Notes: generated by a model from the sequence alone, not told the origin. DNA of 64,000 nucleotides from Actinomycetes bacterium (GCA_023411615.1 JAEYOR010000010.1:1-64000), one strand, 5' to 3'; positions 26,974-35,442 are shown, counted from the stretch's first letter. A program made the numbers and translations.

Positions 26974-27715
26974 GGACGCCCTTCAAGAGGTCGGCCCTGT
27001 CGGTGACGATTCCATCGACGCCGAGGTCGACAAGGCGTTCCATCTCAGCGACGTCATTGATCGTCCATACGTGCACGTGCTTGTCTGCATCGTGAGCGGC
27101 GGCGACGGTCTGCTTGGAAACGACCGTCATTGGGCCCGCCGTGACGGGAACTTGCACAGCGTCAACCGCAGAGAGCGGACCATGAGCAGATGCCCCAAGG
27201 CGTGCGCCCAACAGGAATGCCCCCACTTCGCGGGTGCCCGCCGAGGTGGCGACGGCCTGGCTTAGTTTGGCGAGAGTCGCTTTGCGTCTCGCCGTCGAGA
27301 ATGACGCGATGCACACACGATGATGAGCGCGAGTGCGTTCGATCGCCGCCGCAATCGGCGCAATTCCAGACGTGGCCTTGACATCGATATTGACGTGCAG
27401 CTCGGGCCACGTGCCGAGCACATCCTCGAGTAGCGGCACCGGCTCAATGCCGCCGATGCGAGCCGCCTTGACTCGCGCCCACGGGAGTGACGAGACCGAT
27501 CCTTTCGCGTCCGTTGTGCGGTCAAGGGAAGCGTCGTGCAAGGCGACCGCCACGCCATCAGCGGTGCCATGCGCGTCAGTTTCGACGTAGCGGTAGCCCA
27601 AGTCAACAGCAGCGGCGAACGCCGACATCGAGTTCTCAAGCCCATCGAGCGAGAAGCCGCGGTGCGCGAGTGCGGCCACGGCGCCCCCTGCGTCAAAGTA
27701 CGGGTGCGCGGTCAT
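26948..27715 (-). CDS. glpQ: Glycerophosphodiester phosphodiesterase
   Basis: Hydrolyses glycerophosphodiesters to sn-glycerol 3-phosphate and an alcohol. The 255-aa TIM-barrel protein shows AHRGFSLDGLENSMSAFAAAVDLGYRYVETDAHGTADGVAVALHDASLDRTT, containing the catalytic His pair and metal ligands, and ends with VWTINDVAEMERLVDLGVDGIVTDRAD. No signal peptide is visible, so it is cytoplasmic. Its ATG overlaps the stop of the upstream hydrolase gene (ATGA). Confidence 0.93.
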   Translation of the reverse strand: MTAHPYFDAGGAVAALAHRGFSLDGLENSMSAFAAAVDLGYRYVETDAHGTADGVAVALHDASLDRTTDAKGSVSSLPWARVKAARIGGIEPVPLLEDVLGTWPELHVNIDVKATSGIAPIAAAIERTRAHHRVCIASFSTARRKATLAKLSQAVATSAGTREVGAFLLGARLGASAHGPLSAVDAVQVPVTAGPMTVVSKQTVAAAHDADKHVHVWTINDVAEMERLVDLGVDGIVTDRADLLKGVLIRRGRWQ

Positions 27716-28626
27716 GATGACAGGCTATCGAGCCACGCCATGACGGTGTCGATGTATGCCTGGCGCGCGTCAGGCGCGGACAAGCTGAGATCGTGAACGC
27801 CGCCCCTAATCGCCACTGTTTCAACTTGTGACCCGAGGCGCGGGGCAAGAGTCGCGATAGCCCGTGTGTCAACGACGGTGTCCTGACGATCCGCTCGTGG
27901 ATTGTCGTTGCTGTCAGGCCCGCACGTGTCGGAATGTGCGACGAGAACGGGAACGGTTATCGACAGGCCGCGCTTGATCCGCCTTTGCGCGCCGATGACC
28001 GCAGCAAGCCACCCGGCACGGATGGAAACTCCATGAGGCCGTTTGAGGGACGTATCAAAGTCCCACTGTCGAGCGAGGCGTGCCGCGTATGGGGACGGCG
28101 CAGCTCTCAGCACGGTGAGCGGGCGCGAGCGCAACAGTGCCCGTGCAGTTGAACGGATCACCCGATCGTGAAAACGGGTGCGGAGGCCGAACAGCGGCGA
28201 ATTGAGGATGAGGCCACTAAGCGGCGGCTGCTCTTCATTCGCCCATATCGCAGCCGTGAGGCCGCCCGTCGAATGGGCGTGAACCACCACGCCCAGCCCC
28301 GGGTGCTCCATCCGCACCTCAGCGACGGCGGCTCCGATGCCCGCGCCCTGTTCCATCGCATCGGCCATGTAGTGCGGGATGTCTCCGGGACGCAGTGAAC
28401 GCCCCGCGCGATCGAGATCGACGGCGTAGAAAGCGTAGCCGTGCGCCGTGAATGCTTCTGCAAGGTGGCGCTGGAAAAAGTAGTCGTTGTAGCCATGTAC
28501 GTGGACCATGGCCAAGCGCGGGTGTTGAGGTTGCGAGGCGGCGCGCACGAGCGTCCCACCCGTGATGGGGCGAGCCTCAAAGCCCGGCAGAATGTCGGCT
28601 GACCACGTGGGTCCCGCGGTGTCCAC
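27712..28626 (-). CDS. Alpha/beta hydrolase (monoacylglycerol lipase-like)
   Basis: A 304-aa alpha/beta hydrolase. Seen: VHVHGYNDYFFQRHLAEAFTAHGYAFYAVDLDRAGRS, the nucleophile elbow HAHSTGG (Ser in AHSTG; the first Gly of GxSxG is Ala), VPVLVAHSDTCG with the likely acid, and GGVHDLSLS with the catalytic His. This pattern fits the serine aminopeptidase S33/lysophospholipase group. Coupling to glpQ suggests a lysophospholipid or glyceride breakdown pair. GTG 28626 lies 6 bases after a TAGTGT -10. Confidence 0.85.
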   Translation of the reverse strand: MDTAGPTWSADILPGFEARPITGGTLVRAASQPQHPRLAMVHVHGYNDYFFQRHLAEAFTAHGYAFYAVDLDRAGRSLRPGDIPHYMADAMEQGAGIGAAVAEVRMEHPGLGVVVHAHSTGGLTAAIWANEEQPPLSGLILNSPLFGLRTRFHDRVIRSTARALLRSRPLTVLRAAPSPYAARLARQWDFDTSLKRPHGVSIRAGWLAAVIGAQRRIKRGLSITVPVLVAHSDTCGPDSNDNPRADRQDTVVDTRAIATLAPRLGSQVETVAIRGGVHDLSLSAPDARQAYIDTVMAWLDSLSS

Positions 28627-28632
28627 ATGATG

Positions 28633-28638
28633 ACACTA
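28633..28638 (-). promoter_or_regulatory. -10 element of leaderless hydrolase-glpQ operon
   Basis: TAGTGT on the minus strand, 6 bases, GTG 28626. Confidence 0.6.
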
Positions 28639-28685
28639 ATAGCGGACACCCCGGTGCACGCCACTGAACTCCGGCGAACTCGGGG

Positions 28686-28691
28686 CAGACT
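28686..28691 (+). promoter_or_regulatory. Possible -10 element of leaderless MFS gene
   Basis: CAGACT, 6 bases, ATG 28698. It fits the spacing rule; the first base is not the consensus T. It favours ATG 28698 over the in-frame ATG at 28692. Confidence 0.4.
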
Positions 28692-28697
28692 ATGCGC

Positions 28698-30110
28698 ATG
28701 ACTGACGGCAAAGATGCCCCCCAACTTCCAGCTGTCGCAGACGCCATCCTCACGACTGAGGAAGCGGCTCGGCCGATACCGCGTCGGCGGGTTATCGCGT
28801 GGGCCATGTGGGACTGGGCAACGCAGCCATTCAATTCGGTCATCATCACATTCGTTTTTGTCGCCCTCTACCTCACTCAAGACGGCTTTATGGATCCCGA
28901 GATTCGGGCGCTTGGTGAGGACGCGCAGGCCTATCAGCGTGCTCTCGATGTTCTCGCCCGGAATTGGGCGTGGGCGGGCGCGCTTGCTGGCATCGTCGTG
29001 GCGCTTCTCGCTCCCGTGCTGGGTCAACGGGCCGACGCTCGAGGCAGGCGCAAATGGTGGCTCGGTATCATGAGCGCTTTGCTCGTGGCGAGCATGGTCG
29101 GCTTGTTCTTTGTCGAAGAGTCGCCTCGCTTCTTCTGGCTCGGCATCGCTCTCATTTCCTTTGGTCAAATCGTCGCCGAGATCGCAGGCGTCAACTACAA
29201 CGCGATGCTCACCGACGTCTCAACGCCCCGCACGGTCGGTCGCGTATCAGGTCTTGGCTGGGGCCTCGGTTATGTGGGCGGCATCGTGGCGCTCGTCATC
29301 GTCGTCATTGCTGACAGTGCTGACTGGTGGGGCATGGATACGTCCAACGGCATGGCGTATCGCCTCATCGCGGTCGGTTGCGCCGTATGGGCCATCGTCT
29401 TCGGCTGGGCAGTCTTTGTCTTTGTGCCCGAGGCGCCGCGCGGACGTGGGGCGCCGGCAGTTGGCTTCTTTGAGGGCTACAGGATCCTCATGCGCGACCT
29501 GCGCGAACTGTGGTCAACAGCGCGGAGCACGCTGTGGTTCCTCATCGCATCAGCGGTGTATCGCGATGGACTCGTTGGTGTTTTCGCTTTTGGAGCGATC
29601 ATCGCGGCGCAAGCATTCGGTTTCTCAGCCCAAGGTGTCATCTACTTTGGAGTTGCGGCGAACCTTGTTGCGGGCGCTTCGACAATTGTCGCCGGGCGCA
29701 TGGATGACCGGTTCGGTCCACGGCGCGTCATCCTCGCCGCCCTCGGAACGATTGTCGTGTGCGGCATCGTCATCGTTTCCGCGCACACGGCGGGGGCTGT
29801 GGTGTTCTGGGTGTTTGGGCTCATCCTCAGCGCGTGCGTTGGTCCTGCGCAGGCGGCCTCGCGGTCTCTGCTGGCGCGCCTCAGCCCTCCAGGTCACGAA
29901 GCGGAGATCTTCGGGCTGTACGCGACAACCGGCCGCGTCACCTTCTTCCTGTCACCCACAGCCTTTGGCCTCGCATCGCTCGCCTTTGGCGGCACGATCT
30001 GGGGCACCATCGGCATTGTCTTCATCGTGGCTGCGGGGCTGGGGCTGCTTGTCATGGTCAAGTCGGCGGATGTCACCGCGTCCACACGTAGGGAACACAC
30101 GAACACCTAG
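28698..30110 (+). CDS. MFS transporter of the UMF1/Atg22-like family
   Basis: A 470-aa polytopic membrane protein with about 12 helices. The N-terminal AWAMWDWATQPFNSVIITFVF is the hallmark of the vacuole-effluxer-like (Atg22/UMF1) group, which exports amino acids in yeast; bacterial substrates are unknown. The loop LGQRADARGRRKWWL and the second-half VAGRMDDRFGPRRVIL are MFS-type loops. A short basic tail ends the protein. It is divergent from the hydrolase operon. Confidence 0.85.
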   Translation: MTDGKDAPQLPAVADAILTTEEAARPIPRRRVIAWAMWDWATQPFNSVIITFVFVALYLTQDGFMDPEIRALGEDAQAYQRALDVLARNWAWAGALAGIVVALLAPVLGQRADARGRRKWWLGIMSALLVASMVGLFFVEESPRFFWLGIALISFGQIVAEIAGVNYNAMLTDVSTPRTVGRVSGLGWGLGYVGGIVALVIVVIADSADWWGMDTSNGMAYRLIAVGCAVWAIVFGWAVFVFVPEAPRGRGAPAVGFFEGYRILMRDLRELWSTARSTLWFLIASAVYRDGLVGVFAFGAIIAAQAFGFSAQGVIYFGVAANLVAGASTIVAGRMDDRFGPRRVILAALGTIVVCGIVIVSAHTAGAVVFWVFGLILSACVGPAQAASRSLLARLSPPGHEAEIFGLYATTGRVTFFLSPTAFGLASLAFGGTIWGTIGIVFIVAAGLGLLVMVKSADVTASTRREHTNT

Positions 30111-30155
30111 AACGGTTGCGCCATTGAGAAGGAAAGCACGAAAGGGAGAAGAGAA

Positions 30156-30587
30156 ATGAGTGTTGTCAGCACAGCCACCGCAACATGGTCCGGGACGCTT
30201 GAGCAGGGAAGTGGGAGCACAAACCTCGCAACGTCGGGCGCCGGAACGTTCAATGTCAATTGGAAGGCGCGTTCTCAAGGGGCTGTCGCCACCACTACTC
30301 CCGAAGAGCTTCTCGGTGCCGCGCATGCCGCGTGTTATGCGATGGCGATGTCTCACGAACTCGCTGGCAAAGGACTTGAAGCAGACCGAATCGACGTCTC
30401 GGCGGCTGTCACCTTTGTGCCCGGGCAGGGCATTACCCATATAGGACTCAGTGTGGCGGCGACAATTCCGGGCATCTCGAGGGACGATTTCGTCGCGCTC
30501 GCGCAGGCGGTCAAGGACGGCTGCCCCGTGTCGCAGGCCCTCGCTGGCACCACGATTGACATCGACGAGGTGTCGTTGCGCTCTTAG
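30156..30587 (+). CDS. OsmC-family peroxiredoxin
   Basis: A 143-aa OsmC/Ohr protein that reduces organic hydroperoxides with two cysteines. Both are visible: HAACYAMAMS (peroxidatic) and KDGCPVSQAL (resolving). TTPEELLGAAHAACYAM places it in the OsmC rather than the Ohr branch. Good ribosome binding sequence (AAAGGGAGAAGAG) precedes ATG 30156. It may be cotranscribed with the MFS gene 45 bases upstream. Confidence 0.92.
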   Translation: MSVVSTATATWSGTLEQGSGSTNLATSGAGTFNVNWKARSQGAVATTTPEELLGAAHAACYAMAMSHELAGKGLEADRIDVSAAVTFVPGQGITHIGLSVAATIPGISRDDFVALAQAVKDGCPVSQALAGTTIDIDEVSLRS

Positions 30588-30603
30588 TGCTCAAGCGTCC
30601 CGG

Positions 30604-30609
30604 TAGCGT
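30604..30609 (+). promoter_or_regulatory. -10 element of leaderless EI24-type gene
   Basis: TAGCGT, 6 bases, ATG 30616. Confidence 0.6.
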
Positions 30610-30615
30610 GCGCTC

Positions 30616-31371
30616 ATGCGTGTGATCCGAGATGTGGCGTGGGGTATCCGGCTTTATGGCAGGGGTCTCTCATTGTGGCGTTCACGCCCCGGGCTTGCTG
30701 CGCTTGGTCTGGTCCCGGGACTTGTCACGGCGTGGGCGTTCACCATTGCGTTCATTGCGCTCTTCATGTCTCTGGACGCAGTCAGTGACGCACTCGCCGA
30801 CGCCCTTGTTGGCGCAAGCCGATGGCACGACCTTGTGCAAGTGGCCGCGGCCTTTGCCGTCGTTGGTGGGGCCTTGGTGATCGCCGTGGTGACATTTGTG
30901 TCTGTCACCTCGCTCGTTGGTCAGGGAGTGTTTGAACGGATTTCTCGACGCGTCGACGAGATGCTCGGTCCCGTACCGCAGGTGGAGGACAGCCCATGGT
31001 GGCGTTCGCTCGGCCGGTCAGTGGGGGAGGGGGCATCGATGATCGCGCTGAGTGTGCCGTTGGCGATTGCGGTGGGAGTCATCGGCATCGTGCCAGTGGT
31101 CGGCGCCATTGCTGCGTGGATCCTCGGCGCGACCGTCGGTGGCTGGCTGCTCGCGCTTGAGTTCACGGCAGGACCCTTTGAGCGGCGTGGGATCACGTTT
31201 TCTGAGCGCAAGCGCCTGTTGCGGCAACGCCGGGCGGTTGCGATCGGATTTGGCGCCACCGCCTTTATCGCGTCGTCATTTGCGCCACTCGCTGTCGTGA
31301 CGATGCCGTTGTCCGTTGCGGGAGGCAGCCACCTCGCTCGTTTTGTGCTGGACGGAGCTACCGAGCGATAA
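30616..31371 (+). CDS. EI24/CysZ-like membrane protein
   Basis: A 251-aa integral membrane protein of the EI24 domain family, which includes the sulfate transporter CysZ. It has about four hydrophobic segments (near residues 30-55, 75-100, 140-180 and 215-240) and the central SLVGQGVFERISRRVDEMLG and PFERRGITFSERKRLLRQRR motifs. Whether it transports sulfate is unknown; no sulfur genes are nearby. Its end overlaps marR on the other strand by 14 bases. Confidence 0.78.
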   Translation: MRVIRDVAWGIRLYGRGLSLWRSRPGLAALGLVPGLVTAWAFTIAFIALFMSLDAVSDALADALVGASRWHDLVQVAAAFAVVGGALVIAVVTFVSVTSLVGQGVFERISRRVDEMLGPVPQVEDSPWWRSLGRSVGEGASMIALSVPLAIAVGVIGIVPVVGAIAAWILGATVGGWLLALEFTAGPFERRGITFSERKRLLRQRRAVAIGFGATAFIASSFAPLAVVTMPLSVAGGSHLARFVLDGATER

Positions 31372-31861
31372 GCCCGAGCGACCGCTCGAGAACTGAAACT
31401 TCGCTGTGGCAGCTTTCGGGAGCGACGCGTCGGCTGACCTGAAGCGCCAAGCGAGCGATGGCGTCGGCGTCGTCGGTGCCAATGACACCGGACAACTGCG
31501 CCTCAACTGCTTCTCGGTAAGCGGGTGTCGCGGCCGCAATAGCATCCCAGCCCACGTCGGTGATACCTACCCACGTCCCGCGCAGATCGTCATGACACGT
31601 TGCTCGCGATACGAGGCCCCGCCGCTGCATCCGGGCCACTTGGTGTGACGTGCGGGACTTCTCCCACGCGAGCATGACGCCCAGTTCGCCCGCGCGAACC
31701 TTGTTCTCAGGAGCGGCGCGCAGTGCCGAGAGGATCTCGAACTCGGGCAGCGAAATACTCGCCGCGCTCTGCAGCCTTTGCTCGACGGCCGCGTTCAGCT
31801 GGCGGGCGGCAAGGCTCAGTGCGCGAAACAGGGCGACGTCCGCTCCGATCTCCTGATCCAT
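31358..31861 (-). CDS. MarR-family transcriptional regulator
   Basis: A 167-aa winged-helix regulator: LPEFEILSALRAAPENKVRAGELGVMLAWEKSRTSHQVARMQRRGLVSRATCHDDLRGTWVGITDVG covers helices 2-4 and the wing with its typical D-R pair. Two cysteines are present (ATCHDD in the wing and ESCHSE near the C terminus), so oxidation sensing is conceivable. ATG 31861 follows a TACCCT -10 by 6 bases. It is divergent from the RNB gene with 72 bases between the starts. Confidence 0.87.
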   Translation of the reverse strand: MDQEIGADVALFRALSLAARQLNAAVEQRLQSAASISLPEFEILSALRAAPENKVRAGELGVMLAWEKSRTSHQVARMQRRGLVSRATCHDDLRGTWVGITDVGWDAIAAATPAYREAVEAQLSGVIGTDDADAIARLALQVSRRVAPESCHSEVSVLERSLGLIAR

Positions 31862-31867
31862 GCCTTG

Positions 31868-31873
31868 AGGGTA
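31868..31873 (-). promoter_or_regulatory. -10 element of leaderless marR
   Basis: TACCCT on the minus strand, 6 bases, ATG 31861. Confidence 0.5.
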
Positions 31874-31921
31874 GACGAGTGGCTCCATCTGACCAAGGGC
31901 AACGTCGACTTCGCTGCGCTC

Positions 31922-31927
31922 TACGCT
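31922..31927 (+). promoter_or_regulatory. -10 element of leaderless RNB gene
   Basis: TACGCT, 6 bases, ATG 31934. It rules out the longer frame that reads back into marR. Confidence 0.55.
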
Positions 31928-31933
31928 GGCCCC

Positions 31934-33391
31934 ATGACGACTCGTCGCCTCGTCGCGCGCGCCTCTCTCGCTCACTTGTCTCCAATCTTCGCTGCCATTC
32001 GGGCACGTGAAGGGGTGTCGCCGGACCGTCCGGCTGCCGTTGCCAAGGAGGCCGTCGTCGCGAGCGAACGCGACCTCGACCCACACGTAGAAGACAAACG
32101 GATAGATCTCACAGCCATTCCATTTGTCACTCTTGACCCCCAAGGCGCCCGCGATCTTGACCAAGCGGTGTCGATCGTGCGCACGCGCAATGGCTGGAGG
32201 GTGCGCTATGCCATCGCTGACGTCGGTGCGCACGTCGTTCCCGGCGGCGCGATCGACCGGGACGCATGGGAACGGGTCGAGACCGTCTACTGCCCCGACA
32301 TCCGAGTTGGACTTCACCCGCCGTTCCTCGCCGAAGGCTTCGCTTCGCTATTGCCTGGTCAGCGAACCAAGGCAGTGGTCTGGGACATGGCCGTTGCAAC
32401 GGACGGGTCTCTCGGCCTTCACGGGCTTTCTCGGGCGTGGGTGCGTTCTCGTACCCAGTACGCGTATGAGGACCTCCGCGGCTCGCTCACGGGTGCGGCC
32501 GCCGAACTCGTCCGTCTGCTCAGTGAAGTCGGCACGGCGCGGCGCACTGCGATGGATCGCGCCGGGGCGATTTCTTTGCCGAAGCCGAGTCAGGTCGTCA
32601 CATCGACCGGCACGGGTCTGCACCTTGAGTTCCGGGCCGGGGGTGGTGTCGAGGACGACAACGCACAGATCTCGCTGATGACAGGGATGGTTGCGGCGCG
32701 GCTCATGATCGAGGCAGGCGTGGGTGTATTGCGCACGATGCCACCCGCCACCGAAGAGGCGATCGCGCGGCTCCGGCGTCAGGCCGACGCGATTGGCGTT
32801 GACTGGCCGACGTCCCGCACGTATGCCGAGTTCTTGCACAGCATCGACCCCTCGAGTCCGCGTGGCGCAGCCTTCCTCGCAGCCGCAGTTGCGCTGTTCC
32901 GCGGAGCGAAATGGGAGCACGTTGATATTGAACGAGGCGTGCCGCTGACGGATCAGCCGGCACATGGCGCACTCGCGGCGCCTTACGCGCACGTGACGGC
33001 GCCGCTCAGACGGCTCGTGGATCGTTATGGAACCGAAGTGTGTCTCGCCTATACCGCAGGACGCCCGGTGCCCGAATGGGCGCGTGACGGGCTCACGAAG
33101 GTGGGCGAGGCAATGGCGGCGGGAGCGGCGCGCTCAGGCCGGATAGACCGCGCATGTGTCAACGCGGTGGAGGCCGCTGTTCTTGCACCCCACTTAGGGA
33201 GAGTCTTTACCGGCGTCGGTCTTGACGACCGCACCGTTCAGCTCGAGAACCCGGCAGTTGTCGCTCGTTGTGCAGGAGAGGTTGCGGTGGGGCGGCGCCA
33301 ACGCGCGCGCCTCGTTGCCGCTGACGTTGAGACGGGGCCGCAATTCGAAGCACTTCCGCCAGCGCTGGCGCCGGAACCTCAACAGCGTTAG
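31934..33391 (+). CDS. RNB-domain ribonuclease (RNase II family)
   Basis: A 485-aa 3'-5' exoribonuclease. The RNB core is clear: FVTLDPQGARDLDQAVSI (acidic metal ligands), YAIADVGAHVVPGGAIDRDAW, and AAPYAHVTAPLRRLVDRY. It lacks the S1 domain and the long cold-shock domains of RNase R, so it is the short actinobacterial type. Its exact RNA role is unknown. It may be controlled by the divergent MarR protein. Confidence 0.9.
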   Translation: MTTRRLVARASLAHLSPIFAAIRAREGVSPDRPAAVAKEAVVASERDLDPHVEDKRIDLTAIPFVTLDPQGARDLDQAVSIVRTRNGWRVRYAIADVGAHVVPGGAIDRDAWERVETVYCPDIRVGLHPPFLAEGFASLLPGQRTKAVVWDMAVATDGSLGLHGLSRAWVRSRTQYAYEDLRGSLTGAAAELVRLLSEVGTARRTAMDRAGAISLPKPSQVVTSTGTGLHLEFRAGGGVEDDNAQISLMTGMVAARLMIEAGVGVLRTMPPATEEAIARLRRQADAIGVDWPTSRTYAEFLHSIDPSSPRGAAFLAAAVALFRGAKWEHVDIERGVPLTDQPAHGALAAPYAHVTAPLRRLVDRYGTEVCLAYTAGRPVPEWARDGLTKVGEAMAAGAARSGRIDRACVNAVEAAVLAPHLGRVFTGVGLDDRTVQLENPAVVARCAGEVAVGRRQRARLVAADVETGPQFEALPPALAPEPQQR

Positions 33392-33417
33392 CGTCGTTGT
33401 ACCAGCAAGGAGGCGAA

Positions 33418-33567
33418 ATGACTGACAACGACAAGACGCCGAGCAGGCATGAGGTCTTCGAACAGATCCGCGCTAATGAGATCGCCCGCGGAGCAACTGA
33501 TGACGAGGCAATCCGTGTGGCGACCGAGAAGGTCGATCAGGTGATGGAGTTGAAGAAGCCTCTCTAG
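33418..33567 (+). CDS. Small hypothetical protein, 49 aa
   Basis: A short open reading frame with an excellent start: AAGGAGG 4 bases before ATG 33418, stop TAG at 33565-33567. The 49-residue product is polar and helical (RHEVFEQIRANEIARGATDDEAIRVATEKVD in parts) with no membrane segment. It lies between the RNB gene and pgsA with a likely own -10 (TAGCGT near 33389). I do not recognise the family. The ribosome binding site and codon pattern make it likely real. Confidence 0.65.
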   Translation: MTDNDKTPSRHEVFEQIRANEIARGATDDEAIRVATEKVDQVMELKKPL

Positions 33568-33577
33568 CGGCTCGCCC

Positions 33578-33583
33578 TACGAT
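33578..33583 (+). promoter_or_regulatory. -10 element of leaderless pgsA-like gene
   Basis: TACGAT, 6 bases, ATG 33590. Confidence 0.65.
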
Positions 33584-33589
33584 GGGGCC

Positions 33590-34168
33590 ATGTCCGCAGA
33601 CTCCGCGCCGTTGACACTGTCTCGACTCCGAGCGCAGTTCACCCTGCCCAACGCCATCACAATGGCGCGGATCGCCCTCATCGTGGTCTTTGGGTTCCTC
33701 CTGGTTGCGCACCACGATGGATGGGCGATTACAGCGCTGGCAATTGCTGGCGTCAGTGACTTTCTCGACGGCTATCTCGCGCGCAAACTCAATCAGACCA
33801 CTGCACTCGGGCGCATCCTCGACCCCGCGGCTGATCGCCTTCTCACGGTTGTTGTCATCATTGGTCTGGCGTGGCGGGAGATCATTCCATGGTGGTTGGT
33901 CGCCGTCTTGCTCGCTCGCGACGTGGTGATGGCCATCGCGTTGTTGTGGCTTCGCGGACGCAGCACCGAGACGCCCACGGTGACGTTCCTCGGCAAATCG
34001 GCCACTTTCGCCCTGTACGTGTTCCTGCCCCTGTCGTACCTTGCGTACGAGCGCTGGGACGTGGTGCACGCCATCGCGATCTGGGGTGCCGCCTTCTCCG
34101 CGATCGCCTATTGGGGTTCCGCGGTGCAATACCTCTCACAAGTTCGAAGGGCAGGCGCGCGCGGCTGA
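33590..34168 (+). CDS. CDP-alcohol phosphatidyltransferase family protein
   Basis: A 192-aa membrane enzyme that joins a CDP-activated lipid to an alcohol. The motif DGYLARKLNQTTALGRILDPAADR carries the D-G-x2-A-R-x8-G-x3-D-x3-D signature; about five to six membrane helices. The family includes phosphatidylglycerophosphate synthase and cardiolipin synthase; its place just upstream of the garA-ftsR genes is common in actinobacteria, where it is usually called pgsA-like. The exact alcohol substrate is not certain. Confidence 0.87.
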   Translation: MSADSAPLTLSRLRAQFTLPNAITMARIALIVVFGFLLVAHHDGWAITALAIAGVSDFLDGYLARKLNQTTALGRILDPAADRLLTVVVIIGLAWREIIPWWLVAVLLARDVVMAIALLWLRGRSTETPTVTFLGKSATFALYVFLPLSYLAYERWDVVHAIAIWGAAFSAIAYWGSAVQYLSQVRRAGARG

Positions 34169-34205
34169 AGTACCGCTTAGGATGAGGTCGAGGAGAGGAG
34201 GCGTT

Positions 34206-34628
34206 ATGACATTCGACGAGACACCGGTCGAGCGCACCATGTCCCTTGCGTCGGCATTGCCCGCCGACGAGCAGGGCCCGGTGCGCCTCAGCCAACAGGA
34301 TCAGGTTGCCGTGGAGGCACTGGCCGAGGACCACGCCCTGCTCATCGTGCATCACGGCCCCAACGCCGGAGCGCGCTTCCTTCTCGACGTTGACCTCACC
34401 GTTGCCGGCCGGTCCGTGTCATGCGACATTTTCTTGGACGATGTGACGGTCAGCCGTGAGCACGCACATTTCGTGCGCCAGGGCAACACCTTCGCCGTAC
34501 GTGACGCAGGTTCCCTCAATGGCACCTATGTGAACCGCGAGCGAGTCGCCGAGGCGATCCTCAACCCAGGCGATGAGGTTCAGATCGGCAAGTATCGCCT
34601 CACGTTCCACCCCGGCAGCCCGTCCTGA
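34206..34628 (+). CDS. garA: FHA-domain protein, GarA/OdhI-like
   Basis: A 140-aa forkhead-associated protein. In mycobacteria and corynebacteria this protein blocks 2-oxoglutarate dehydrogenase and tunes glutamate metabolism, controlled by PknB/PknG phosphorylation of an N-terminal ETTS motif. Here the FHA domain is typical (VAGRSVSCDIFLDDVTVSREHAHF...GSLNGTYVNRERV), but the N terminus reads ETPVERTMSLAS, with no exact ETTS; Thr11 in ERTMS is the best phosphosite candidate. ATG 34206 follows GAGGAGAGGAGGC; a -10 TAGGAT lies at 34177-34182. It is followed by ftsR, as in Corynebacterium. Confidence 0.88.
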   Translation: MTFDETPVERTMSLASALPADEQGPVRLSQQDQVAVEALAEDHALLIVHHGPNAGARFLLDVDLTVAGRSVSCDIFLDDVTVSREHAHFVRQGNTFAVRDAGSLNGTYVNRERVAEAILNPGDEVQIGKYRLTFHPGSPS

Positions 34629-34638
34629 AGGTCGACGC

Positions 34639-35361
34639 GTGAGCGAGTCAGCCGCCGACATCGTTGAATCGCGAGATCGCGAGCGCCCGAGTGGATCGTG
34701 GCCGCACTCACTCGGCCAACAGCCGACGCTCCGGGTAGGCGACGTGTTAGCGGCACTGAGCAATGAGTTTCCTTCGCTCAGCCCGTCAAAGCTGCGTTTT
34801 CTTGATGCCCAAGGCCTCGTCTGTCCGCATCGGACACCGTCGGGATACCGCGAGTATTCGATCGCACATATCGAGCGCTTGCGATACGTCCTTCGCCAAC
34901 AGCGGGATGCATATGCGCCATTGAGCGTGATCAAAGACCGTTTGGCAGAGCTTGACGCTGGGCTTGCATACGAGCCCGTGTCGCTGAGCGCGGTGGGGGA
35001 TGCGGGGGAGAGCGTCGCATTCGGCGAGGTCGCCACGGTAGCCAATACCAGCACGGATACGATTGCGGCTCTTGTCGACGCCGGCGTCATCTCACTTGTC
35101 GCGCCTGGTCGAGTTTCCCGCGAGTCTGTCCGTCTTGTCGCGGCTGCGGCACGCTTCGTCGACGCTGGGGCGGATATTCGTGAAGTGCGCGCACTTGTGC
35201 GCGTTGCGGTGCGAGAGTTTGAGGCCGCCACACGGGCAGCCGCGCCGCTTCGGCGGAGGGACGATGCAATCGCAGCGGACACAGCGGTCGCAAGGCGGCT
35301 TGAGGCAGCGGGGGAGTTGTTCGTTGCCGCCGTTGAGGGCGCACGCGCCACTGGCGAGTGA
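34639..35361 (+). CDS. ftsR: MerR-family regulator FtsR
   Basis: A 240-aa MerR-type regulator: LRVGDVLAALSNEFPSLSPSKLRFLDAQGLVCPHRTPSGYREYSIAHIERLRYVLRQQ is the winged-helix and dimerisation start. In Corynebacterium glutamicum the homologue FtsR, next to odhI, activates ftsZ. A distinctive second HTH-like segment sits at about residues 125-170. The start is GTG 34639, with AAGG upstream; the longer frame reads back into garA. It is probably cotranscribed with garA. Confidence 0.87.
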   Translation: MSESAADIVESRDRERPSGSWPHSLGQQPTLRVGDVLAALSNEFPSLSPSKLRFLDAQGLVCPHRTPSGYREYSIAHIERLRYVLRQQRDAYAPLSVIKDRLAELDAGLAYEPVSLSAVGDAGESVAFGEVATVANTSTDTIAALVDAGVISLVAPGRVSRESVRLVAAAARFVDAGADIREVRALVRVAVREFEAATRAAAPLRRRDDAIAADTAVARRLEAAGELFVAAVEGARATGE

Positions 35362-35408
35362 TCCAGAACAATGGGTGCGACACGCGGTAACGTGGAACCC
35401 CACGGTCG

Positions 35409-35442
35409 TTGATTCGGAAGGCCTCAAACCCTAACGTTGAGG
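35409..35442 (+). promoter_or_regulatory. Promoter with MerR-type operator upstream of the second MerR gene
   Basis: -35 TTGATT (35409-35414), 17 bases, -10 TAACGT (35432-35437). An inverted repeat CCTCAA-N9-TTGAGG (35422-35442) covers the spacer and -10, the usual site of MerR proteins. The regulator may be FtsR or the following MerR protein itself. Confidence 0.55.
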
